In this document: positions 35,188 to 43,748 of the stretch, in pieces
Position numbering within the stretch: position 1 is the stretch's first letter
Layout of the letters: each line of letters starts with the position of its first letter
Assembly (NCBI GenBank): GCA_014281115.1
Contig: JACONQ010000003.1
Span: 930,001 to 994,000, forward strand
DNA from: Laburnicola sp. R22_1
Lineage: Eukaryota; Ascomycota; Dothideomycetes; Pleosporales; Didymosphaeriaceae
Direction: 5' to 3'
DNA length: 64,000 nucleotides
Program-made: the position numbers and the translations under genes
Notes under the pieces: model-generated
Database searches by the model: none
The model's input: the letters and a program-made list of their open reading frames with translations, nothing else
What the model was told of the DNA's origin: nothing

Positions 35188-36894
35188 ATGCCTTAACCAC
35201 ATAACAAACTACTAGTGTTAAAAGAAGCGCGTATATAGCTTGCAATTTAGACTATTAAATAAAATGTAACACTCTCTTAGCAACGCGCTGTAGCTCTCTA
35301 TAACGTCTCTTAAAGTATACTTAGCAACTAACGCGCTAAAAAGACGTTTAGACGCGACTATGCACCTAATAAAATAAAACTTACTATAAGAGAGGAGCAG
35401 GTAATTATATAGTATATACTTAACCTAGACGCGCAAGAATTTCCGCCCTGGCTTAATACCATAAAAGATATAGTTGATTCTTTACTAGCTGCACGCCACT
35501 ATAAGCTAGTTAGCTAGAGGTAGTCTTATAACTTTATTAAGCGCTAGCTAAAGCTTTAAGTTAAGTTTAATTAAAAGTACGACTACAAGAGAGCTCTCTA
35601 GGAGGATTCTAAGGTAATCTAAGACTAGTTCTAGCTTGTAGAGAATATAAAGGCCAAGTATAGTATTCTAGATAAGGACACCTATAATTTTAACGAGCCT
35701 GGCTTTATAATAGGCATAATATTAACTAGAGCGGTAGTTATAGGCTCTAAGCGTTAAGAATAGCCAAAGCAGGTGCAGTAGGGCAATAGGAAGTGGACAA
35801 TAGTTATCTAAGGCATTAACGCAATAGAGTAGTAAATTCCACCCTTTATTATCTTTAGGGGTAAGTACTACCTCTTCGCCTAGTATAAGGAGAAGGATCT
35901 ACCTTATAATTAGGTTATTGTAGTCTCTAAGAATAGCTAGACAATAAATAAGCTTAGTCTATAATAGCTAAAGCACTTTAATAAGTATATAAAGAGGCGT
36001 ACTACTAGTAAAGTATATTTAATTATTATTAATAGCTATAAAAGTTACAACTTGCTTAAATTCTAAAATTACTATAAAAAGACTAATATTATTACTCTCT
36101 ATATGCCTCTATATTTGTCGCACCTCTTATAGCCACTTAATATAGATTATTTTGCGCTGTTAAAGAAGGCGTATAGGCGCTAAGCTAAGAATTTAATACG
36201 CAACCACATTACGCACATCACTAAAATTAAGTTTCTATCTTACTTTATTACTACTTTTAAGGCTTTAATTACTAAAAGTAATATTAAAGAAGGCTTTTAA
36301 GGTGCTGGCCTAGTGCCTTACAACTTAGAAGTTATAATATTGCAGCTTAACGTCCGCCTATGTACGCCTCTACTTTGTACTATTTGCGATAGTATATAGA
36401 AGTTACAAACTCTATAAAATAGTATAAAACTTAGGTCGCAATTAACGCTAGTTAAGTAGAGGATTTAAAGGCATATAGATAGTTCTCTAACTTATATAGT
36501 TAAGGCGGTGGAAAAGCTTATTTAAGGCGCTAAGCTAATAGGGCATTCTTTAGTGTTAATAACTAAACGTAACGCTAAACTTTAAGCTACTAATAAGGCC
36601 GCCACACGACGTAAATTGTATAAAAGAAAGCGATTATAGTATAAAGGAGTCCTTATAGCTAAAGAGGGCTAGCGGCTAACCACTTTAAAGGAGTTTAGGG
36701 CGCGCAGTAATAGGCAAAAGGCGAAGAAGAGGGTGCGCGCTAATGGAGGCAAATCTGCTTAATAACGCTGTGGACGCTGCGGCAAGCCTAGGCATAATAA
36801 AATAATCTATAGGTAGCCTATAGAAGTAGATTCTAAATAGATTAGCCTATTTAGACTATTAAAAATAGTTTGTGTTAACTCTGTACTATTGTGA
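35188..36894 (+). pseudogene. F transposase pseudogene with C-terminal zinc knuckle
   Basis: A single 569-codon frame from ATG 35,188 to TGA 36,894 without net indels but with dozens of TAA/TAG stops. N-terminal HTH (LSQQRAVALYNVS, STLSN), CENPB-like HTH (REEQVIIQYILNLDAQEFPP), then the DDE_1 domain: YNFNEPGF, IIINSYKSYN and LLQPLNIDYF. All three catalytic Asp now read Asn, the expected result of G-to-A RIP. Near the C-terminus (about 36,763-36,810) QRCGRCGKPRHNKIIY matches a CCHC zinc knuckle with the last Cys changed to Tyr. Same architecture as the H transposase. Confidence 0.85.
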
Positions 36895-36935
36895 ATAGTA
36901 CAGAACTTAGTGGGGTCTTGGCAAAGTAATTAACT

Positions 36936-37623
36936 TACAGTGTCCGTGTGCATAATGCGCATGTTCGCGTAATGCGCACCCTTTTACTAGGAAAAGAAAA
37001 GAAAATAAGTAACTTTAAAGCTATATAACTCTTTAACTACTTTTTCTTTTTAAAAGCTTCCTTAACTAAAGTTATATAAAAACACTATCTCTATAACTCT
37101 AGGATTTTAGTTTTCTAATAATAAATAGTTTTAAGAAAAAAGTATAAAAGTACTAAAACTTAAGTCTCTAAAATTTAAAAGTGATATTGTTTTAGAAGTA
37201 AAGTATATTATTTAAATTATATTTTATATTAAGTTCTTTTTAATAAAATTATTAATTAGGAAGTTATATTATCTTTTTATCTTTTTAAATATGAAATTTA
37301 GGAAAGATAATCTATCTTTTTAAGTAGCTATTTATAAAAAAGTCCTAATATAAAATATATTTTAAAAAGTATACTTTACTCTTAAAAAAATATCACTTTT
37401 AAATTTTAGAGACTTAAGTTTTAGTACTTTTATACTTTTTCTTAAAACTATTTATTATTAGAAAACTAAAATCCTAGAGTTATAGAGATAGTGTTTTTAT
37501 ATAACTTTAGTTAAGGAAGCTTTTAAAAAGAAAAAGTAGTTAAAGAGTTATATAGCTTTAAAGTTACTTATTTTCTTTTCTTTTCCTAGTAAAAGGGTGC
37601 GCATTACGCGCACGGACACTGTA
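36936..37623. mobile_element. 688-bp inverted-repeat MITE inside the right end of F
   Basis: Non-coding foldback element. The left arm (CAGTGTCCGTG... from 36,938) and right arm (...CACGGACACTG to 37,621) are complementary for about 280 bp each, around a short unpaired centre near 37,240-37,330. TA flanks both sides and is duplicated: deleting the element plus one TA restores a sequence that matches the other inverted repeat of F. TAATGCGCA occurs twice in the left arm (36,953 and 36,970, 17 bp apart) and once in the right arm, which lacks one 17-bp unit. Arms are still nearly identical, so insertion or homogenisation is fairly recent relative to the RIP damage around it. Confidence 0.88.
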
Positions 37624-40073
37624 ATGAAATAATCGACTCGAGTGCAAAGTACGTTAGTTAGTGTTGCTATTTTAGCAGCGTTTAGAGGCGTTAGTATAGG
37701 AGAAGAAGAGCGTATTGTTACACATATAGCTAGCTAACCTAAATAAATATAAGTGAATAATAGAGAGGCTATAAGAGGCGTTAAAGCGCAAGAGCTAGAT
37801 TAGGATAGGATAGGCGTTAACAATTACCGCGTACCACAAGATTGCTATTAGCATAAGCTAGCAATTTTTACGCGGATTTACAGCATTTTAGATAGAAGAG
37901 GGGGAAGAGAATAAGAAGTAGAATAAGGAGAATATAGGAGCGTCTATTACTAACAAGTAGGCTGGATATACTACACATATTACTAGTTTAATATATGCGC
38001 GAGGGATTATAGAGTAAGCTAGGGCGGTGGCAGATAAGAGGCAGCAATTTTGGGCGTTAAGCACAGATTGGCATCGATTTTTAGGGTTCCAGCGTGGCGC
38101 AGAGAAGGAGACAGCAAGCAGAAAGTAGAAGAGAGCGCCATTTAAGAGCGAAGCAGACAAGGCAAGGATTGATTAATAAGGGCGATTAAGGAAGATAGAC
38201 ACAACAGCGCAGTTAAAGCAGATAATAGGTAGGACAGCGGAGTTCTATAGTATGCAGAAAGAAGCTATTAACGCTATTATTGCAGGCGAAAGCCCTATTA
38301 TAGCTATAATGCTAACTGGTGGTGGGAAGAGTTTATTGTTTATATTGCCAGCGTAGGCAGAGTAGGGTGGGACTACTATAGTTGTAATTCTATTAGTTAC
38401 GTTGTAGGGAGACATGCTGTAGTAGTGCAAGTTATTAGGAATATTGTGTGCAGCGTAGGAGGGGCGCCGTCTGCCTAACACAGCTGTGGTAGTGTTGGTA
38501 ACGCCTAAGTTAGTAATAGAAAAGGAGGTTGCAACGTTTTTAAACTAGCTATAGGCGACGCGGCAGTTAGACTAGATTATAATTAATAAGTGTTATATTG
38601 TTTTAAACTAGTAGTACACGTTCTATAAGCAGATGCAGTAGTTAGGCAAGTTAGTGGCTGCGAAGACGCAGATAGTGTTGTTAATGGCGACGTTGCCGCC
38701 TAGCGAAGAGGACGAGCTGTTTTGATGGATGCATTTCGAGCGCGATCAGGTTAATATGTGCAGACAGCCGACCACAAGGGCGAACGTGGCGTACCAGACT
38801 ATTAAGATTGGCTGGTCCGCGAAGAAGAAGGACGTTGAGGCGATGGTGGTCAAGGCGGTGCAGCAGAAGATGCGGAAGTACAGGATGGGCAAGCTTATTG
38901 TATATGGCAATTCGAAGCCGAAGGTAAAGGCGTTGGCGGAGCAATTGGGTTGTTACGCGTATCACGCGGATGCTGTGGGCAAGGCGAGCATGTTGGCGGA
39001 CTTTATGGCAGGCAAGCTGCGCGTGATCGTAGCAACGAGCGCGTTGGGGATGGGCGTGGACATACTGGATGTGCAGTGCATTATCCACATGGATTGGCCG
39101 TTCACCATGTTAGATTATGTACAAGAGAGCGGCCGAGCAGGTTGAGACGGGTTGCGAAGCGAGGCGGTTTTAATTGTTCAGGATGGGCATCAACGCACCG
39201 ACGGCAACGAGACAGAAGCCGAGCGGCAGTTGGTGAGGGTGTATGTCGAAGGCGGCGAGAGCGGGGTGGCTGGCTGCAGGAGGGAGGTGTTGGACAGGTA
39301 TTTGGATGGGCGGGAGGATCGGGCAGGATGTAGAGAGGAGGACAACGAGGAGATGTGTGATGTGTGCCGAGGGATAGACGGGGAGTTGGAGGAGGTTAGG
39401 GAAGAAGAACCAGAAGAAGACACAGAAGAAGAAAGGGTTACAGACAACAGCGATGGGGAAGAGATGGACGTCGTCGACACCGAGCGAGAAGAGATGCAGC
39501 GGGTGTTTCGACAGCAGGAGCAGGCACGCCGGGGGCCGTGGCAGACGTTGACTGAGCATTGACAGCAAGCGTTCGCCGACGTAGAGTGGGTGCGCAGGCA
39601 GCTAGCGTGGTAGGCGAACCGATGCGGGATATGCGAGGGAGCAGGCGATCCACAGAGCCGACACGACATACGGCAGTGCTGGAGGGCGGAAAGCGAACCA
39701 GCGAAGAAGATGGTGCAGGGGATTGACGAATTGGTTCGGTTTGACATGTTTTTAGGCTGTTTCCCGTGCGGTGGGGTGCCGCAGGAAATTTGCAACAGCT
39801 GGGAGCCGAACGAGAAGGGGAAGTATCGAAGGGTAGAGGGAGGAACATGCCAGTACACCGGGGTGTTGAGCGCAGGATTGATAGGCATAGCGTTTGGTTA
39901 CGCAGAGGCGAACGCCCGGTGGCGAGCCCGGTTAGCGGAGCTTGGGGTGGACGGCACAGGACCAGGTAGGACGTTCCTGGATTATTTGGGGAAGAAGCAG
40001 CAGCTGGACACGGTCGAGAGCAACAACATAGTAAGGGAATTTTGTTGGATTACGCGGTTGTTAGATAAATAGC

Positions 40074-40154
40074 GGCCGTAGCAAAGGACACAATGAACGG
40101 TTTATCATACATGGAAACTGCGCAACTCGTGCAGCAGTAGCAAGAGGAGCGTGA
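40074..40154. other. Short spacer after TLH
   Basis: Immediately follows the TLH stop codon; no feature seen. It leads into the 48-bp repeats. Confidence 0.5.
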
Positions 40155-40235
40155 CGGAGTTGGGTTCAGGCCGGGACGCAAGTTAGGGCGAGGTCAGGTG
40201 TTGGAGTTGGGTTCGGGACGGGACGCAAGTCAGGG
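40155..40235 (+). repeat. 48-bp direct repeat, two copies, subtelomere type
   Basis: GGAGTTGGGTTC...GGGACGCAAGT begins at 40,155 and again at 40,203, 48 bp apart. Each unit ends in a TTAGGG-like word (AGTTAGGG, AGTCAGGG). It bridges the TLH gene and the telomere-like tract. Confidence 0.75.
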
Positions 40236-40276
40236 TTAGGATTAGGGGCAAATTGAGATAGGGTTAGGGTTACCCG
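40227..40276 (+). repeat. Interstitial telomere-like tract (TTAGGG on + strand)
   Basis: AGTCAGGGTTAGGATTAGGG at 40,228-40,247 and ATAGGGTTAGGGTTACCC near 40,258-40,275 are degenerate TTAGGG arrays, the usual telomere repeat of filamentous ascomycetes. The G-rich strand runs 5' to 3' to the right, so a former chromosome end would have lain to the right of TLH. DNA with a P450 gene now follows. Confidence 0.75.
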
Positions 40277-40439
40277 TACGGTAGCGCGAGTACAGAAGGG
40301 AAAGCAGAGGCAGTACGAGGAAAGGCAAAGACCGGGAAGCGTACGTATACAGCATACGATGGCCGGGTGGGCAGCGTAAACGCGGAAGGGCGGCGGTTGT
40401 AGTAGAGGGTAACGGTCGGCGCAACAGCGAGAGCAGTAG
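40277..40439. other. GC-rich spacer, no gene seen
   Basis: Moderately GC-rich, without a convincing frame. Open frames on the minus strand here are short and compositionally odd. Confidence 0.45.
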
Positions 40440-41417
40440 GAGAAGCGAAGCGGGCGGTACGGAGTGAGAATCTAGAGTAGAGAGTAGAAAAATAAGAATA
40501 AAATAGGCAAAGGGTAATAGGGTATAAAAAATCAAATATCAAGAATTGAGAAAAGGGAGAAACTAGGGGTAGGGGCAAGTATTAAGAGGCAGGGCGGAAA
40601 GTAGAATATAGAATACGCGACACGCGATACAGGGGGCAGGATCTGAAAATGAGAATATAGGAACTAGAGTAGAGTGCGTAGAATACAGAAAACAGAATTT
40701 GAAAGATAGGATTTAAGGAATAGGATTAGAAAAGAGGTTTAGAAAACAGAATTCAGAAAACAAGATATAGAAATTAGAGGATAACATTTCGAGCACAAAA
40801 ATAGGAAAGAGAAAACGAAAGGAAGAAATAGGAAATAGAATATAAGAATCGGCAACCGGGAATAGGAAATAGAAAACTGAGAATAGGAAATAGTAAATAG
40901 GAAACGGTAAATAGGGAACGGTAAATAGGGAACGGTAAACAGGAAACCGAAGACAGGAAATAGGAAATAGAAGATAGGAGATAGGAGATAGGAGACGAAA
41001 GATAGAAAACAAAAAACGCGAACTGTAAAAGAGAAAATAGAAAAATGGAAAAAGGGAAATAAAGAACAGGCAACGGTAAATCGAAAGCGGAAAAGAGAAA
41101 AGGGAAAACGAAAGATAGAAAGTAAGGAACAGAAAACGAAAGATAGGAAATTAAAAATTAAAAAGTGGAACCGGGAAAATAGAGAGGCAAGGGTTAAGGT
41201 ACGTAGTATAACACGAAGTAGAAAAGAGGATATAGAATATAACGTACACAAGACAAGAAGGGGAAGTAGAAGAAAAGGATATAGAAAATAGGATTTGGGA
41301 TATGGGCGATAGGAAACAAGAATCGATAGATGGAAAATAGAAAATAGCAGAAAACGATACGTGTAGAACAGGAAACAGAAACCGAAAACGAGAAAATAAA
41401 GACAGAAGATAACAATA
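40440..41417 (+). repeat. ~1-kb polypurine, imperfect minisatellite tract
   Basis: The plus strand is overwhelmingly A and G. Units such as GGAAATAGA, ATAGGAAACGGTAA and GATAGGAGATAGGAGATA recur imperfectly; a 14-bp unit (GGTAAATAGGGAAC) repeats near 40,905-40,935. The minus-strand open frames rich in Phe, Leu, Ser and Tyr are by-products of this composition. It ends against P450 coding sequence and has probably replaced its first exon. Confidence 0.8.
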
Positions 41418-43615
41418 GAAGATCACTCTTATCGCCTGCTGTTTCACCCTTTACGTTTGTACCCGGGGCCTTTCGTAGCGAAACTCACGGACTGGTACGG
41501 CGCGTATAATGCGATTCAACGACGTCTCCACGTCGTGACATACCAAGATCACCAGCGATGGGGTAAGATTGATAGGAAGAGATCTATTTGAAGGTGCCAT
41601 GCAGCTCACAATGCTTTAGGACCTGTTGTGAGGCACGGACCAAATAAATTGGTATTCAACAGTGTACAGGCTGTAAAGGGTAAGATCTGTTGATCATCCG
41701 ACGCCCCACGCCGCTGTAGACTAAGGTATCGGATCAGACATCTATTAAAACGAGCGTATAGCAAAGTCTCGCGCGTATCTGGTCACGCAAGCATCTCCAT
41801 CTGTCCACAACGTCTTCAATTTCATCGACAAGAGTGCCCATCGATTGCGACGCCGCATCCTCACTCAGGGCTTGAACGACCGCGCAGCGCGCAACTTCGA
41901 ACCAATTGTACGGGAACAAATCACCGTCTTCCTAGATATACTCCACCAATCATCCCAAGCAGACCAGCCTGTGGACATGACGGAACAGTGTAAGCGCCTC
42001 ACTCTTAACGTCGGCGGAGAACTCGGCTTTGGAAGCAACTTTGGCCTACAGACCAGCGCGACGTACAATTGGATAATCAAAGCGCTCTCCACTTCCAACT
42101 GGCGACTCAACACGTACATGCAGTTTCCGGCGCTCAAGTATAGCGGGTGGGAGAAGTTACTTATGCCTGTGCTGTTGCCCAAGGTTCGCCGATTCCACAA
42201 GATGGTCACCGGCATGGTTGCCACTCGGCTGTCGATGGAAAGGAATTCAAGGCCGGACCTGTTTGCCCATATATCGGATTATAAAGATCCAGTCCCGTGT
42301 CGCCGTGGGTATCGGACTCGGACGCGATATCGGGTCGCCAGAAAGTAGTTATCGCGTCGCCGGACATAATAGATGAAGAGTTAGATTTAAAAGATGTGGT
42401 GTTGTGTGTCAAAGTAAAGATTTAGTGTACTAGGTGTTACCAATATTGCAAGAGACTTATACACTGTGCGCACAGCAAACTATAGCTGCGCTACTATTAG
42501 GTTGCGAGCGCAACGACTAAACCATAGTTAAGCGTCCTATCGCCCACACTACTCCCGCGGTTGTGACTCCGCAGTCCACTGCAGCTCTCTAACAGTCCAC
42601 TAGTTAAGAGATAATATATAACTTAGTTATGCCTAACTGTCTATTAACTGCTATTGTTAATGCTGCTGTGCAGAAAGTTAACAACAAAATTATTGTTATT
42701 TTGTATATATTTTGTTACTACCACTATATGCTAGGTACTAGGTTTTAGTGCCTCCTGTTTTACTCCTCTCTGTGTATAGTGCGGACTCGACCTTGGTTAG
42801 AATCTCCACACGACGAAGATCTTCAATAAAGATCCAGACACGGGGGTTAGCCTAAATTGCACGGAGTTATGGCAGGAATCGACCTTTTTGATCCCAGCGG
42901 GTAAGTCGACCATCCGTACCAAGTTACTCCTTGTTAAAAATGGTAACAATATCTAGCTGGTGATACCGTTGGCTCCTTGCTAGCAGGTGTTTTCTTCTAC
43001 CTCTCCCGGTACCCAAAGGTATACGAGCGACTAGCGGCAGAGATTCGTCACACTTTCAGCCACGCGGACGAAATCCTCGGTCCAAAGGTATCGGGCTGCA
43101 AGTACTTGCGTGCATGTCTCGAAGAAACGCTACGGATTAGTCCTCCCGTTAATTCAACGCTTTGGCGTGACGCCTCTACCGATGCAGATGTGAACCCACT
43201 TATCATCAACGGTCACAAAATCCCAGCCGGCACTCAAATTGGCGTCAACGTCTACACAATTCATCACAACGAAACTTACTTCCTATCGCCCTTTAAGTTC
43301 AGACCGGAACGATGGCTACCCAAAGAGAGCGGCCTGACCCCAGAACAGACAAGAACAATGCATGCTGCCTTCATGCCGTTCTCTAAAGGTACACGCAACT
43401 GCGCTGGCATACCAATAGCGTATGCAGAAGCTAGCCTAGTCGTAGCTAAGGTGCTGTGGTCTTTTGACTTTAAGAGGGGTCCGGAAGATAAAGGGAGTGC
43501 TGAGCGGGGCCGGCCGCTTGTTTTCCACGTAGAAGATCAGCTTGGGGCGAAGCATTCAGGGCCAGTCCTGAAATTTCAACCAAGGAAAATGCAGGAGGGA
43601 AGCAAGATCGAATGA
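41418..43615 (+). pseudogene. Cytochrome P450 monooxygenase pseudogene, N-terminus lost
   Basis: Fungal microsomal-type P450, heme-thiolate oxidase; substrate unknown. Exon 1 begins in YRLLFHPLRLYPGP, just after where the membrane anchor should be; the anchor is missing. Introns with GT-AG ends fit at 41,563-41,619, 41,680-41,737 and 42,901-42,956 (56-58 bp, typical of ascomycetes). Motifs: I-helix AGDTVGS spanning the third intron, EETLR (ExxR), PERW and the heme loop FSKGTRNCAG near 43,382. One TAA at 41,746 replaces an expected Gln or Lys codon. A 545-bp insertion breaks exon 3 after KDP. The last exon (42,957-43,615) is intact and ends at TGA. Might once have belonged to a secondary-metabolite cluster, but no other cluster gene is present. 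Confidence 0.9.
42293..42837 (+). mobile_element. Short retroposon-like insertion in P450 exon 3, copy 1
   Basis: ATAAAGATCCAG occurs at 42,281-42,292 and again at 42,826-42,837, a 12-bp target duplication. The P450 frame resumes correctly after the second copy. The inserted 533 bp has no coding frame. Its last ~130 bp (42,696-42,825) match 56,923-57,052, where the element is 5'-truncated. Both copies share the 3' end GAATCTCCACACGACGAAGA. Long variable duplications plus 5' truncation fit LINE-type priming, so a SINE or truncated LINE is likelier than a solo LTR. GGTTAGAATCT near 42,796 resembles a Pol III B box, but this is weak. Confidence 0.75.
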
Positions 43616-43748
43616 AGCTAGAAAAGAGAACAGAAGTGACGAATTTGCAGTCTTACGAGACCATGGAAGCGCGGAAGTCTGTTGGCTTTCCAATCATTGT
43701 CAGCTTTGAATTGATGAGATGAATGTGGTCACATCTGAGCGTGCTACC
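43616..43748. other. Former P450 downstream DNA
   Basis: Near-normal composition; no gene. It continues, after element G, at 45,666. Confidence 0.5.

Larger units (their letters stand above)
35101..37651 (+). mobile_element. F: pogo-like transposon inside TLH, carrying a MITE
   Basis: 2,551 bp with flanking TA; 1,865 bp without the MITE and one copy of its TA duplication. Inverted ends begin ACTTTACACTCGAGTTAATT (left) and the matching complement ending at 37,651. GTTAATTA occurs twice in the left end, at 35,115 and 35,132, 17 bp apart. The right inverted repeat is split by the MITE at 36,936-37,623. TLH sequence resumes at 37,652. Confidence 0.88.
31861..40073 (+). pseudogene. Telomere-linked RecQ-type helicase (TLH) pseudogene
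   Basis: Fungal telomere-linked helicase, a RecQ-family DNA helicase gene family that lives at chromosome ends. The likely start is ATG 31,861 (MIKSSVIGKLFKHLPKYL). About 31,880-32,560 resembles the OrsD/DUF3505-type N-terminal region. About 33,590-35,090 is the conserved TLH middle, including the open piece 34,868-35,053 (LSVRHSNT...GGH-type block). The helicase follows: TGGGKSLLF near 38,320 (Walker A), DECH changed to NKCY at 38,584-38,595, ATLPPSEEDE near 38,690, ATSALGMGVDI near 39,033 and QESGRAG near 39,121. Cys pairs CDVC and CGIC and an acidic region precede the C-terminus at 40,073. S copy 2 and element F interrupt it. 5' of about 38,700 it is RIP-wrecked; 3' of it only four stops remain (TGA at 38,722, 39,143 and about 39,560; TAG near 39,610). 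Confidence 0.9.

Noticed and set aside
37888..38481. Two minus-strand frames of 78-90 codons
   Set aside because: They overlie TLH sequence between conserved blocks; stops in the TLH frame are RIP-type, and the antisense frames have no recognisable features.
38681..39888. Minus-strand and out-of-frame plus-strand long frames overlapping the helicase
   Set aside because: They overlie a clearly conserved helicase frame on plus and have no domain; GC-rich coding DNA yields such shadows.
40227..40276. Head-to-head telomere fusion
   Set aside because: Only TTAGGG-oriented words are seen; no facing CCCTAA array follows, so a simple end-to-end fusion is not supported.
40242..41447. Several 70-170 codon minus-strand frames rich in Phe, Leu, Ser, Tyr and Pro, looking like membrane proteins
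   Set aside because: They are the complement of a polypurine tract; open in several frames at once, with no start context or domain. Composition explains them.
42293..42837. Solo LTR in the P450 gene
   Set aside because: The duplication is 12 bp, not 4-6 bp, and the second copy is 5'-truncated with a 14-bp duplication. LINE/SINE-type insertion fits better, though this is not proven.
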